Notes: a model not told the origin generated them from the sequence alone. 64,000 bases of DNA from Siphonodentalium dalli (GCA_032622095.1 CP136067.1:136525990-136589989); one strand, 5' to 3'. Shown: positions 32,009 through 43,826, numbered from the stretch's first letter. Numbers and translations are program-made.

Positions 32009-33442
32009 ATGACAGTCATTCAAGCAAACCTAAACACAACGATACTCAGCCTAGAAGAATCTATCTCTTTACTGAACTCTGATATTAAGGCTGTGGTCGA
32101 CGAGCAGAAAAATATCAAACTGGATGTTGAACGACTGAATGACGAAGCCAAGAACGGAATAACAGGACTGAAATCCAGCCTCAAAGTTCTTGAAAACGAC
32201 TTAAAGTCAAATAACGATTCTATTGATTCACAGTTCAAGAACATTGAATCACGTGCATCGAAAATCTCCCAAAAGTCGCACAGCCTTGAACTCAAAGTCA
32301 CGCAGTGTTCCCAGAAATGCAAGTCGTCTTCTAAGGAAACAAAGGAGCATTTGAATTCGACATTCAAACAGCTTGCGGAAGTCTTCGAACTTTATGCCGA
32401 CAATACTGCAAACAAATATGATGAAATCCGATCCATTGTTCAGACCCATATTCCGAATGCCACCCGGCCCGACACCTCATGCACCGAACCTGTTTCTCCA
32501 TTCGAAACACACGCGAAGCGGAGTTGCTCTGTCATTAGGCCCTCCACATCCCCCGAGAACTCAAGTGAACGTGTGTACAACTCTGTTTCTCCTGTAACAG
32601 CCAACATGAACACAAAATGTTATTCTAACAAACAGTCAAAACTTCATGTTGATGCTGACACATCTGTCCATATAGACTCGAAGCTCAATACGTCGAACAA
32701 CAATGCAAATCTGAATGTCTGTGAAGTAAATCTCCCGATCAATAGCGATGATTACTCCAACTCTAAACGCACCCCTGTTCGTATAAAACATTCTCCCATT
32801 GAAGTAATAACCGAACCAGAGGCTGGCAAACATATGTCAGAAATATTCAAGTTCATCGACAACTACAGCGATATACAACGAGCATCCGTGGACAGTGACG
32901 ATCCTGCTCATAATTTGTCAACACATGGCGAACGTAGTATAGATTATCCTACACAAAGACCCCCTCCTCGACAACATGCTGAGCATGTGAACACTGACGG
33001 TCCGCCTTATTCTTATGCCGACGCTCTGAGCGCACCGAGGCAAATCGAAACTCTAATACGGAACGACAGACGTCCCGCGGCATTAAAGAGGGATCCCAGT
33101 CGCAAAACCGCACGTATTTCTGACAGGAATCCTCGTTCAGATAATGACCGAAATGGATTCTCAGGCGTCCAACGGACAAGAACAGTGCGTCTTTTCGTGG
33201 GCGGTATCGATGAAAGTTCTACAGAGAATGGCCTCGCTCACTTTCTCTCTGAAAGAGGTATCGAGCCAACGTTCTTGAAGTTCATCACTAGTTCCAGAAT
33301 TGGGACTGTGAGTGCTCGTTTAAATGTATCAAAAGACGAAAGCATCCCAATACTTGACAATCGTTTCTGGCCCGCAGGTGTCTACTGCAGGGCTTGGTAC
33401 TCAGAAGCTCCCAGCTCAACAAACAATGGCTATTACAAATAA
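32009..33442 (+). CDS. LINE ORF1, coiled-coil and RRM-like part
   Basis: About 477 residues from ATG 32009, with the frame open upstream to about 31930. Residues 1-110 have strong heptad spacing of L/I/V and charged residues, typical of the coiled coil that trimerises LINE ORF1 proteins. A long S/T/N/P-rich disordered middle follows. The last ~75 residues (RTVRLFVGGIDESS to FWPAGVYCRAWYS) resemble the RNA-binding module at the end of many invertebrate LINE ORF1 proteins. The stop at 33442 overlaps the ORF2 start at 33426, suggesting coupled translation. Confidence 0.75.
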   Translation: MTVIQANLNTTILSLEESISLLNSDIKAVVDEQKNIKLDVERLNDEAKNGITGLKSSLKVLENDLKSNNDSIDSQFKNIESRASKISQKSHSLELKVTQCSQKCKSSSKETKEHLNSTFKQLAEVFELYADNTANKYDEIRSIVQTHIPNATRPDTSCTEPVSPFETHAKRSCSVIRPSTSPENSSERVYNSVSPVTANMNTKCYSNKQSKLHVDADTSVHIDSKLNTSNNNANLNVCEVNLPINSDDYSNSKRTPVRIKHSPIEVITEPEAGKHMSEIFKFIDNYSDIQRASVDSDDPAHNLSTHGERSIDYPTQRPPPRQHAEHVNTDGPPYSYADALSAPRQIETLIRNDRRPAALKRDPSRKTARISDRNPRSDNDRNGFSGVQRTRTVRLFVGGIDESSTENGLAHFLSERGIEPTFLKFITSSRIGTVSARLNVSKDESIPILDNRFWPAGVYCRAWYSEAPSSTNNGYYK

Positions 33443-36400
33443 GCTGAATATATGCACCTGGAATATGACAGGTTTCAAGGGGAGTGCTTCCCATTTAAGT
33501 GATATGCTGGCATCGGGCTATTTCCAGATCGTCGGCATTTCTGAACATTGGCTTGATGAATTTTCACTGTCGTCCTTCGGATTTCTCTCACATGATTACA
33601 TTTACATTGCGAAACCGGGTCGTTCGAGTCGAACTGCGAATGGAGGTTGTCTTGTGAAATACGGTATAGCTATCCTGGTCCACAAAAGTATCCAGTGTAT
33701 CGAGATTGAATCTACAAATGATAGAATGATCTCTCTGCAGATCAAGATGAATAATAATTCTTTTCTCTCCGTGATTCAAGTATATCTACCCGGTGCCAAT
33801 CACGATATTTCATATTTTCTCGACTGTTTATCAGACTTAGCTGACATTACCTCACGCCTGGAACCGAATGGTCCTGTGATATTAATGGGAGATATGAATG
33901 CGAATTTGGGGGAAAACTATAGAACGATACTTTCAAGTTTAACGTGTCCACGTGCTAGAGCATTAGATGCCTTCTTCGAACTGCACAACCTGACAGCACT
34001 CACTACATTATCATCTTGTACTGGCAGTGACTTATCATACGTCCCTTACTATGACGGCGCGACTCCTTCGCTGCTCGATCACATTTTCATCTCCGACATG
34101 ATGGTTAATTGTGTATCTAAAACTCATGTCACAGAAGATGCAGCAACTAATAGTTCAAACCACAGGCCAGTGTTCTGTTGTATAGATGTAGCTCCTACAC
34201 TAAAACCACCGTCAAATTACACGAGGAAAAAATATCGCTGGAAATGTGAATACATGAAGTCTTATCAAGACAATCTAACGTCCCTGTGCAAACCGTTACT
34301 GACCAAAGAGATTAACGACAAAAATGACCTTGATTCGTATTATCGCAATTGTGTCGACATTTTAATTGATAGCGCAGAAAAGACTATCCCTCCAATGTCC
34401 TACCACGCACACTTGAAACCATACTGGAATAAACAACTCAGCAGTCTGAGCTCTATTGCATGTCAAAATACAAATTGTGGTCGCTTGCTGGTCGCCCACG
34501 AGTATTTACCTCCTCCACGTATGTTCAGTATAAAGACGCTAAAAGGACTTTTAGGAAAGCTCATCGCTCTGCGTTCAATGCGTACCTATCCGATCAACAA
34601 AACAAACTTGAGTACGACGCTGCCTCCAACCAAACGTCCTTCTGGCGGTCTATCAACCGAAACCGTTCGCATGTCTCTCAAATCGGATCGGTTATGGAAT
34701 TCAATGGGTCTCTGACACGTGACACAGATGAAACACTTTCTGGCTGGTCTGAGTACTTCAGAGAATTGTTCAATCCACCACCGCACTCTGAGCCAGAGTT
34801 TGACGACCACGTTACCAGAGAAGTTGTTAGCTGTGTTTCTCTTGCTAAAGATCCCGTGCAACCGAACTGCCCACAGTGTCAACCAGTCGAACTAACCGAA
34901 ATCGTTCTTCATGTGAGGAAACTGAAAAAGAACAAAGCGGGTGGAGCAGATGACTTATTGAATGAACATTTGTTGCACGCTCCGACTTCCTTCATAGAAT
35001 GCATCAAAAGACTATATATGACGGTATATTCCGCATGGGGTGGATTCCACCAACGATGAAAGAAGGAATAGTCATTCCGTTATACAAAGGACCGCCTAAA
35101 CCACCGACATCTCCTGATAGTTACCGTGCTATAACACTTCTATCGGTCCTATACAAACTATTCGAGTCCATTCTGTTGAGCCGTCTTCTTCAAAGCCACC
35201 AAATGAAACGATTTCCGAATGCACATGGGTTTTCAGAAAGGTATCAGCTGTTCGATGACGTCATTCATTCTCACGGAATCTGTATCATATGCCAAAGACA
35301 ATAACTCCAATTTATATGTTGCCTTCCTTGACTCCAAGAAAGCCTTTGATAAAGTATGGCACACTGGCCTCCTGTACAAATTCATTCAGCTCGTATTTTC
35401 GCCACACTTTGTCAGTTTGTTGGAGAACATCCATTCGGATGTGACTAGCAAAGTACTATATGACGGCCGCATGTCGCAAAGTTTCAAAATACTGCAATCT
35501 ACTCGACAAGGTGGCGTTCTGTCACCTCTCTGCTATCTCGTCTTCATAGACGACCTACTTAACGAACTAGCAACTTCTCCATACGGACTACGAATCTGCA
35601 ATATCCCATGTGGCGCTCCTACTACTGCCGACGACATCGCTCTTCTGTCGCTATCGAAATCCGGTCTAGAATCCTTGTTGAACATATGTGTGAAATGTAG
35701 CAGGCGGTGGCGATTCGAATTCTCCTCCACGAAGAGCAAAATTGTTGTATTCAACGAGAATAAAAACTCATATGACCGCTCGAGAAGGATATGGAGGTTG
35801 GGCAATCAAACTATTCAGGAAGTTACAGAATGTGCACATCTTGGTTTAATTCAGGACAAGTTTGCGAAGCATGTCAATTCCGCCTCTTCTGTGTCGACAA
35901 AAATGAGGAACAACTTTTTCAATATCATGGGTAACAAACTTATGAAATCCACTACACCCATCACCATGACAAATGTCCTCAAAACTGTTGTTCTACCGAG
36001 AGCTCTCTGCGGTGTCGAGGTGGTTCCTTTTTATCAAAGTTCCGCCATCACCATTATGAACAAAGCCGCCAGAACATGTCTCAAATACGCACAATCCCTC
36101 CCAAAACGAGCGTCAACTAGGCTATCACTAGGTCTTCTTGGATTTCTACCAATTGAATATCAACTGCATATAAAAAAACTTTGCTTTATATGGGACGTCT
36201 TATCCATCTACCGTTCGGCCATCAATTACCGTTACGACTGTTTGTCCTGAAAGCACACCTCTACAGACTATACAGTCGCTCCAGTGGTTTTGTACAGGAA
36301 ATGTTCTCCATATTAGTCAAATACGATCTTTTGAACTATTTGAACGACTACCTGGACATTGGGGTCTTCCCAAAACTGTCAACGTGGATAACTCTTGTGA

Positions 36401-36924
36401 AGGCAGCTGTCAGGGGAACGTTCATTTCCTCGTGGCAGACCAAAGTTTCGTCCGATCCATCCTTGCGAATTCTGTGGAAAGTTCACCCTAATCCCATATC
36501 AAACTGGGCAGTCTGGAAACTTCTCCATGGAAACGCTCACATGTTGAAATATCTCAAAAACTTAGTACTGCTTCTCAACAGGACTATCTATGCCAACAAT
36601 TTAGTGTGTCATCTCTGCAGCGAAGTGTACTCGAACGAAATCGACCACGCCATGTTCGTATGCTCTTCTCCAGCCGCACTCATTATTAGAAACTCTTTTT
36701 GGGAAGGGATTATCTCTCGTTTCGGCATACCCGAATATTTTCACCTTGCGTCGTTAGCCAGAGATGACCTGGTAGCAACCCCCCTCGGAAGTTCTCTGGA
36801 AACCCTAACAGAACACATATCTCACTGCCTCAAGGAACTAGTACTATATTCTGCGAAGTTCCTGTACGTTCTCGGTACAATGATAAGGAATGGCGTACAG
36901 CAACCCGTGTCTCGTCCATTGTAA
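33426..36924 (+). pseudogene. LINE ORF2: endonuclease, reverse transcriptase, C-terminal zinc motif
   Basis: ATG 33426 opens an APE-type endonuclease with CTWNMTG, GISEHW, MGDMNAN and SNHRPV, so the metal and catalytic residues are present. The RT reads KAGGADDLLNEHLL, YRAITLLSVLYKLFES, FLDSKKAFDKVW (motif A), RQGGVLSPLCY (motif B) and TADDIALLS (motif C). The tail ends with CHLCSEVYSNEIDHAMFVC (C-x2-C-x8-H-x4-C). The frame changes near 34455, 35030, 35240 and 36190. All motifs survive, so the copy is young or the shifts are assembly errors. The protein would nick DNA and prime cDNA synthesis at the target. Confidence 0.9.
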
Positions 36925-37178
36925 TTATCTTCTCAACACCCACGCATGTTGTAACGACTAACTGTCATATCTGTTGGACAAATCAGATTTTCCTGCAACA
37001 AAAGCTGTTGTGAACATTCAAATGCATATATGCTTCACTCTCGTGGTTTCCAACACCTCTCCATACTTGTACATAACGGCCCACCACATTGGTCAGGGGA
37101 GCCCACTTTAATCCAACTGTATTTATATGTCATGTGTATCGATCTCTCCTATACTTGGAGGTAATAAATATATCTCTC

Positions 37179-38455
37179 ATTCGGCATGATGATTAATTAT
37201 TGAATGTAACGCCGAAATTTAAGTGCACACTCTAGCGGTCTAAACGTTAGTTGCATTTGAGGAATTGTCAACACTCCCGGTGATATTAAACCATACATAT
37301 ATGTCGCAATGCGTATTATACTGTCAGGAAACACTCATATCTTCAATAGATTAGCACCGCATCTCACCAGATCAAAGAGACGGTACAACACACTTTGTAT
37401 GTAAGACTAACTTTCATGCTGCTACAAAACCGTGTTCTTAGTAGACAATTTTGTTCAAATTACTTCAATCAAAACTTTACAACTGGAATATGCTGCCACA
37501 CAATGCACACTATTAGTTTTCAGTATATTATTGTTTGAAAATAGATTACCAGTACCACCCACATAATCATGCTAAATATCGAGTGATCACCGTTTAAGAT
37601 GTTATTTCAACGTTGAACATTCACGCAATATTATTAATTGTGGTTCTGTGTGCAGCAGCTATGTGTAACATTAGGGAGAAGGAGTAAACGTGGTGATGCG
37701 GTTGAAGAACACGTAGTAAGTTTCGTCTAGATGTGGCCTTGGTGAATTCAACCAACTATAATTTCCAGGTATAAACAGTCTTTGTCACAGAGAATGTAGG
37801 CAATTTTGGTCAAGTTTAGAATTTATTGACCATAGTCTATGGTATATACTTCTTCGTGTTTTAATACATTTAGTTCATGGTATATCACCGTGCATTCTTG
37901 TGATAAAAGCTAAATAGTCGTGTTTTATCACTTGATCTGAGGCAACTATGACCACAATTTTTAGATACGGACAATAGAATATACGCATTTTACCCAGTAC
38001 TATATGAATATCTTTCATACCGTTTTTTATCAGTTAATTTTGAAAGGTTTCATGCTGTAGATATCAAAATAAATGATGATCGGTCACATTCGTGAGACTG
38101 CTTGGAGTACACACTTTTCTGCTTCTAGAAAAAAGTCGCATAGTCATTACAACTCTACTAAATCCCATTTAGCTGTTTAATTACACATATATCACACGAT
38201 TCAAGATAAGCAGTAAAGACAAAACTGCGTTATGTTTCCGTTTCTGGGCGCACAAAAGTCAAGATTTAACCGTTTCATAAGACCCTGGTTTCGCTTTCTC
38301 TCTCGTGAGATACATTAGAGATAATTCGTACATCTCTAATAAAAAGTTTCTCTTATACTCTGCAATCATTCTTCCTCGCATAATTCGAGAGTTTGTTCAC
38401 TCATATAGGACTAGCTCTTCAATTTTGCACAAACTGTAAATTTCATTCGATGTTG
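37179..38455. other. AT-rich non-coding stretch
   Basis: I see no coding signal, element ends or long repeats between the LINE tail and the repeats near 38.46 kb. Confidence 0.4.
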
Positions 38456-38735
38456 CCCATTTTGGCGGCCATTTTGGGAAATACCTTCTACATATATGGT
38501 TTATGACAAAGCATTGTTTGTGTATATTTCAATTTATTACGAATTTGGCATTAATTGGAGCACCTACCGCAGAAATTCAGTATTTTGCGATAACAACAGA
38601 CATTATGGACGCCATCTTGGATCCTGAATTTTCCCATCAGCGGATTTTGGATATGTTGTTCCTGGTGTCGAGTGACACAAAAATCAGCTTGTATCCAATT
38701 TATTCTGGGTTCAATTCTCCCACGACCACACTAGA
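38456..38735. repeat. Dispersed repeat with GGCGGCCAT motif
   Basis: It includes TTTTGGCGGCCATTTTGGG and GACGCCATCTTGGAT, and a right part that is the diverged inverse of 30060-30200. It abuts the satellite array at 38733, just as its relative abuts one satellite unit near 30050, so the repeat and satellite travel together. Confidence 0.6.
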
Positions 38736-39355
38736 GTAGTTACACACAAATGTAGTTACAGGTTGCCATTGTTCGTTAGACGAGTAGTTACACATACATA
38801 TAGTTAAGGGTTATCGCTGTACGTTGGACGAGTAGTTACAAACATATTTGTTTAAAGGTTGTCGCTGTCCATTGGACGAGCAGTTACACATAATATAGTT
38901 AAATGTTATCGTTGGACGAGTAGTTACACACAAATGTAGTTAAAGGTTATCGATGTGGGTGAGACGAGTACTTACATACAAATCTAGTTACAGGTTATCG
39001 TTGTCAGTTGGACGAGTAGTTCACACAAATGTAGTTAAAGATTGCCGATGTCCGTTGGACGAGTAGTTACATATAAATATAGTTAAATGTTATCGCTGTC
39101 CATTGGACGAGTAGTTACACACATGTAGTTGAAGGTTATCGATGTCCGTTGGACAAGTAGCTACACATAAATATAGATAAAGTTTATCGTTTTCGTTGGA
39201 CGAGTAGTTGCACACAAATGTAGTTAAAGGTTATGGCGTCCGTGGGACGAGTAGTTACATACACATGCAGTTACAGCTTATCGTTGTCTGCTGGACGGGT
39301 AGTTATGCACAGATGTAGTTAAAGGTCTTCGTAGTTACAAACAAATGCGTAGTTA
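38733..39355 (+). repeat. Satellite array, ~47-bp unit, about 12 copies
   Basis: Units have the consensus GACGAGTAGTTACACACAAA, TGTAGTTAAAGGTTATCG and CTGTCCGTTG with moderate divergence. Starts are spaced about 45-50 bp (for example near 38780, 38830, 38876, 39058, 39105, 39247). Confidence 0.9.
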
Positions 39356-39454
39356 AAAAGTTATCCTAAAGAATTTAATTTAGTTTCATAAGTTTACATA
39401 TTTTTTGTAAATTCCTAAATACATGGAAAGAGTTAAATGGTTTCCATACATTCA

Positions 39455-39600
39455 TGCATACAGTATAGGTTTTATCGCTGTCAGATATAATATATTTAAT
39501 AAACCTTATTATAAATTGGTAGCCTATAACTATCGCTGTCAGATATAATATATTGAAATTTAATAAACCTTATTATAAATGGGTAGCCTAACTAAATTCA
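39455..39600 (+). repeat. Short tandem duplication, ~65 bp
   Basis: ATCGCTGTCAGATATAATAT and TTTAATAAACCTTATTATAA, followed by GGTAGCCTA, occur twice in succession, at about 39474-39530 and 39533-39592. Confidence 0.75.
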
Positions 39601-39775
39601 CCCTCTGAACTCATTCTGCAAATCTCCAGTATCATTTTTTTTAGGCCAACATATAGCGACTCCTTAATCCTGGCCACTCAATCTGTTGAGTGGATCGCAG
39701 TGAGTCACTCTCCAAAAATATCAGTCAGTGTTTTGCTTATCGTACACTCTTTACACGCTGTAACTGCAATGTTAA

Positions 39776-40062
39776 AGAGATATTTTTATTACCTCCAAGT
39801 ATAGGAGAGATCGATATACATGACATATAATTACAGTTGGATTAAAGTGGGCTCCCCTGGTCAGTGTGGTGGGCCGTTATGTACAAGTATGGAGAGGTAT
39901 TGGAAACCACGAGAGTGAAGCATATATGCACTTGAATGTTCACTACAGCTTTTGTTGCAGTTGCAGGAAAATCCGATTTGTCCAAAAGATATGAAAGTTA
40001 GTCGTAACAACATGCGTGGGTGTTGAGAAGATAATTACAATGAATGTGACACGGGTTGCTGT
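39776..40062 (-). mobile_element. 5'-truncated LINE copy, inverted
   Basis: On the minus strand, 40062 to 39776 matches 36898-37178, the ORF2 end and 3' UTR of the LINE above, through GGAGGTAATAAA.ATATCTCT. Differences are few but spread along its length. Severe 5' truncation is the usual result of incomplete target-primed reverse transcription. The pair lies in opposite orientation about 2.6 kb apart. Confidence 0.88.
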
Positions 40063-40574
40063 TGCTGAAAGGACAAATGTATATGACGGTTGTAATTGTT
40101 GTAATTTTAGAAAGTACATATAAGTTGTAAATCAATTACACGGGGTCTCAGCTGCCACGTGAGAAGTGGTTCGCATTCGATTTTGGACACGGCGCGCATT
40201 CGCCAATGTCACGGTTCGTTTCAGATCGAGAAAATAGGTCATCACAGATAAGTGGCATTTTGCACAGACAAAGGTGAGACTAATCTACATTTGATGCTAT
40301 CGATTCAATAGTTTATTTGATGTTTTAACTGAAAACTGTGTACTTGTTGTCATAAGTTCAAGACAGCGATCACTCAATGCGTTTTCAATGGAAACTTGTC
40401 CGACTAATTACATTTAATACACACCAACCGCGTGTGTTTTTTTCGATTGTACTGCCAGTTTCCGACTCCTCGCTCTCAAACCACCCATCCTGGTCATATT
40501 TCACGTCTAAGTCACAAGAGACGACTTTTGAAATGAGTTGAAAATGCTACGGTGCCCCTCTGATCTTATCTTAT

Positions 40575-40990
40575 TATGCCCCCGACTTGAAGTCGGTGGG
40601 TATATAGTCGACGCCTCCGTCCGTACGTCCGTCCGCCCGTACTTCCGTACGTCCGTCCGTACAAATATTTTGCATTCTTGTTCAGCAACCGCTATGCAGA
40701 TTTAGCTGATATTTGGTATGGTGATAGAGCAGCATGGGGGAACAGCTACATGCATAGCGCGGGTTTCGTCCACCCATTTTCACCAGAGTTATGGCCCTTT
40801 TTTTACTTAGAAAATTCAATTTTGTCCGTCCGTACAAACATTTTGCATTATTGTTCAGCAACCGCTGGGCAGATTTAGCTGATATTTGGTATGGTGATAG
40901 AGCAGCATGGGGGAACAGCTACATGCTTAGCGCGGGTTTCACCAGAGTTATGGTCCCTTTTTTTACTTAGAAAAATCTATTTTTCTCTTG
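40575..40990 (-). repeat. CGGA-type dispersed repeat, inverted, with internal duplication
   Basis: It opens TTATTATGCCCCCGACTTGA, then a CCGTCCGTACGTCCGTCC stretch, and then two ~185-bp copies sharing TTCAGCAACCGCT, GATTTAGCTGATATTTGGTA, GTGATAGAGCAGCATGGGGG and CACCAGAGTTATGG. It is the inverse arrangement of the family member at 13895-14352. Confidence 0.75.
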
Positions 40991-41524
40991 TTTTTTGGGT
41001 TTCCAGATGATAGCGTGAGCTTTGGTGGTACGATTGCAAATCCCGTATTTTTGTGGATCAGTTATATGAAAATACATGTCTTGTGCGAATTTGGGTATGA
41101 TCTGATGATTTTTGCCACAGTTATGGCCCTTTTTTCAACTTAAAAAATTAGAATTTTCGCTTGTTTTTGTGTTTCCGGATCGCTTGTTTTTGGGTTTCCG
41201 GAATTTCTAGAAGTGATGATTGTACGAACTTCTTTTGGAATGGTCATATAGACCTCCTCGGATATCCGCAGTTTGGTCCATGCTTAATCCGAATTGCTAC
41301 GGTCGGGGGCAAATGCCACGCGACAGCGTACCTATTGTCATTTTTGTTCGCATCCGATCAAATTCCCCAGTTCCGATCCGATGCTTTGCCATTTAACTGC
41401 AGATTTTGCAGCAGTAAACACATTCTTCGCAGGCATTTCGACACATTTCCAATTTCTAGGTACAATACCAGTAACACCACATATCACTGATTACTCGTGA
41501 TAAATTTCATTTCAATTTATAAGT

Positions 41525-41782
41525 TTATGATGAACTTCGGGACTTGGTTCCGCGTTTTTTGTCTAGCGTAGTGGAGTCCTGATTCACTCGCCATCCAAAT
41601 GCTGGAGTCATGTCACTTGGTGTAGTGCCAGATCTAATCATTCTATATTTGACACTTCCATGTTGGGCAGGGTTATCCTTCTTTATAATAAAACAACTTC
41701 CTCGGTTTGGCGAGCAGAAAATGCGTGATCCAAAGCCCCATCTGAATATTGGTTCTTGTGTTGGCAATAGGAGCTCCTGAAA
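41525..41782 (-). CDS. Possible terminal exon of an unrecognised gene
   Basis: On the minus strand a T-rich tract and CAG end at 41783, and the next ~86 codons are open to a stop at 41525. The composition is protein-like (FQELLLPTQEPIFRWGFGSR, then a KKDNPAQHGSVKYRMIRSG stretch) with a basic, serine-rich tail. It lies inside the outer TIR element. A donor-like GAG/GTATGT lies about 130 bp upstream at ~41911, but the only compatible frame before it is short. I do not recognise the protein, and this could be a fortuitous frame. Confidence 0.3.
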   Translation of the reverse strand, partial: FQELLLPTQEPIFRWGFGSRIFCSPNRGSCFIIKKDNPAQHGSVKYRMIRSGTTPSDMTPAFGWRVNQDSTTLDKKRGTKSRSSS

Positions 41783-42789
41783 ATGCTCTGAAAAAATAAA
41801 ACAATGCAGGGAATTGGTATATGAGAGATATGTGTTATTTTAACAAGTTAACAATATTTTAACATTACCCACAGGAACGTGCATATAGCTAAAATGAAAA
41901 ACTACATACCTCGAAACAAACAACTCAAGAAAACCCAAGTTGTTACCCCTTACTGGTCTTCGCGTTGATGTTGGTCCATGTATGATAACTTCTACAAGTA
42001 TTCTGGTGAAACGTCTTTAACATACACGAGGGTTTCATTGTGACCCCATCCCTGTCTATATAACTCCGATCAGCGAATCTTTGGGCCAATGTTCTAACCA
42101 TACGCGCCATAATTATGGTTATATTCTGGACAAAAAGAGGCTTGAGATCACACTACCAATATGTGCCAAAAATATACATAAACTCGGCATACAATAGCTA
42201 TAGTATATATACAAACAATAAAGGCATAACGTGTCATAAAGTTTCCGCTTAGGAACAAATGTGTCCATAATTGATCGGAATATATATATATTACTCAGGT
42301 ATGGCTCATTTTGAAACATTCCGCATGATTCCAAGGCGTGTTACCCCAATTAGGCTGCTAGAGCTATCCAAAATGCGCACTGGGACCTATCAAAGTTTGC
42401 AGAATGCGAACCTTAGCATCCGAAAATGCGCACTGGGGCATGCTTGACTTGCAATTAAAAGACGCATATGTTGCGAATACCTTTGATATATTTGACATTT
42501 CATATCGCGTTAGGACAAGCAGAACTCGTCTCGTTGAAATATTAGCAAAAATCAGCTGGTAAAGTGTGTTTTTGTAGCGAAAATAGCATTTAAAAAACAG
42601 ACACTGGGAATATAACTACCAAATCCTACTGATCGGTTCGATATTTCGAAGTTTGGCCGACGAACATTGGTCCAATGAATGGTTTGCATTGTTATATATA
42701 GAAACAACTATCGATGAACGCTCACACATATATTATATCCTTGATAATGATAGAGATACTTACCATTTTTTGCAACGTGTCGTCCATTT

Positions 42790-43240
42790 GGTTACACTGG
42801 TGTAAATACTATAGCCAGCTCCCCCTGCGGTTGCGGGAGGAGTATAGAGTTTCACAGTTAAAACACTCTGGGCTGTGATTGGTTGCATGAATTAAATGTA
42901 AACTGTTGACAAAAATTCAAGGAATCATTCTCCCACAAACTTCATTTGCCAAGAGGCCCATTCATTAAAGGTGAAGTCTGTTGTGGCTGTTTAGAAATTT
43001 TAAGTGTGATTGAAAAAATGACAATATTTTTTTAGTGCGGAACTGACCCTAGTCATGAAAAAACGAAAATTTGAAGTGGATTCCCTGCTAGACGGTGTTG
43101 ATTTTTTTATTGGGAAAGTTTCCACAGATGTCAAGCTCACATAATCCGAAGGCAGTTTGAACAGTTTCCATTTGACCTCTGATGCAGATCAACAAACGTT
43201 AACATTGAAGCCTATGGGAAATATTTACACCAGTGTAACC
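42790..43240 (+). repeat. Left 451-bp terminal direct repeat
   Basis: The unit carries its own ~19-bp inverted ends, whose core TTACACTGGTGTAA is itself almost palindromic. It has no coding capacity. It resembles a solo MITE in structure, but here acts as the end of a larger transposon. Interior to it, TAAAGG continues the inverted symmetry with the CCTTTA left of the right repeat. Confidence 0.9.
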
Positions 43241-43321
43241 TAAAGGTATTTATCCAGTTCCTGATAGCATGTCCCAAATCCAATTTTTAAACACACATTT
43301 AAGTCATACAAGTGAATAAAC

Positions 43322-43720
43322 ATGGAGGAGAGTCAATTTTATGATTTTTACAATGCGAAATTATCCGAAAAATCGAGATTTGAGGGGTTGTTCGACTGTC
43401 GCGTTTGGACAGGTCGGACAAGAAAGGACGGTTATGGATATTTATATGTCAAGTTCCCTTCGAGTTATAATTCTGAGCCCGGTCAGCCGAGAAAGGATTG
43501 GGGTGTCCACCGAATAGCATTCGTCATAAAACACAGACTCGCGATGTCTCCACCCGCCTATTACCCTGGCAGCCTCGAACTTAGTCACATATGCCATAGG
43601 AAGACATGTGTAAATCCCGACCACATTGTTATGGAAAGCCATGAAAAAAATGTTGAACGACGCCATTGCGAGGGACAGAAATATTGCACTAGGGCACATA
43701 GACCCTTTTGTCTGATTTGA
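43322..43720 (+). CDS. I-PpoI-type His-Me finger (homing-endonuclease-like) nuclease
   Basis: A complete 132-residue single-domain protein starts at ATG 43322. The core is LSHICHRKTCVNPDHI. Spacing matches I-PpoI: general-base H89, first zinc site C26, C91, C96 and H101 (+2, +7, +12 from H89), Mg-binding N110 (+21), and second zinc site C116, C122, H126 and C130. The upstream WTGRTRKDGYGYLYV strand and VHRIAF helix fit the DNA-binding half of the fold. Enzymes of this fold make metal-dependent double-strand breaks at long sites. Here the gene is inside a DNA transposon, 82 bp from the left repeat and convergent with the transposase, so a role in transposition, end processing or targeting is possible but unproven. 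Confidence 0.9.
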   Translation: MEESQFYDFYNAKLSEKSRFEGLFDCRVWTGRTRKDGYGYLYVKFPSSYNSEPGQPRKDWGVHRIAFVIKHRLAMSPPAYYPGSLELSHICHRKTCVNPDHIVMESHEKNVERRHCEGQKYCTRAHRPFCLI

Positions 43721-43826
43721 GTTAAAGAGAAAGGTACATTTCACCTCCTTGGTTTAACCCTTTTCCACTTGGATGACTTAGTGTATGTGTGTTCCTTTAA
43801 CTGTTTGGGACATGCTTCAGGTGGAA

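Larger units (their letters stand above)
31373..37178 (+). mobile_element. Endonuclease/RT-type LINE, nearly full length, frameshifted
   Basis: ORF1-type frames (coiled coil and RNA-binding-like module) are followed by an overlapping ORF2 with APE-type endonuclease, reverse transcriptase and C-terminal zinc motif, then a ~255-bp 3' UTR ending GGAGGTAATAAATATATCTC. The 3' limit is supported by the inverted truncated copy at 39776-40062, which ends in the same sequence. The clade cannot be fixed by eye; the RT has TADD in place of the usual YADD at the active site. Confidence 0.88.

Noticed and set aside
41161-41490. 109-codon open frame
   Set aside because: It starts inside a low-complexity repeat next to the CGGA-type element; no domain or splice context is seen.
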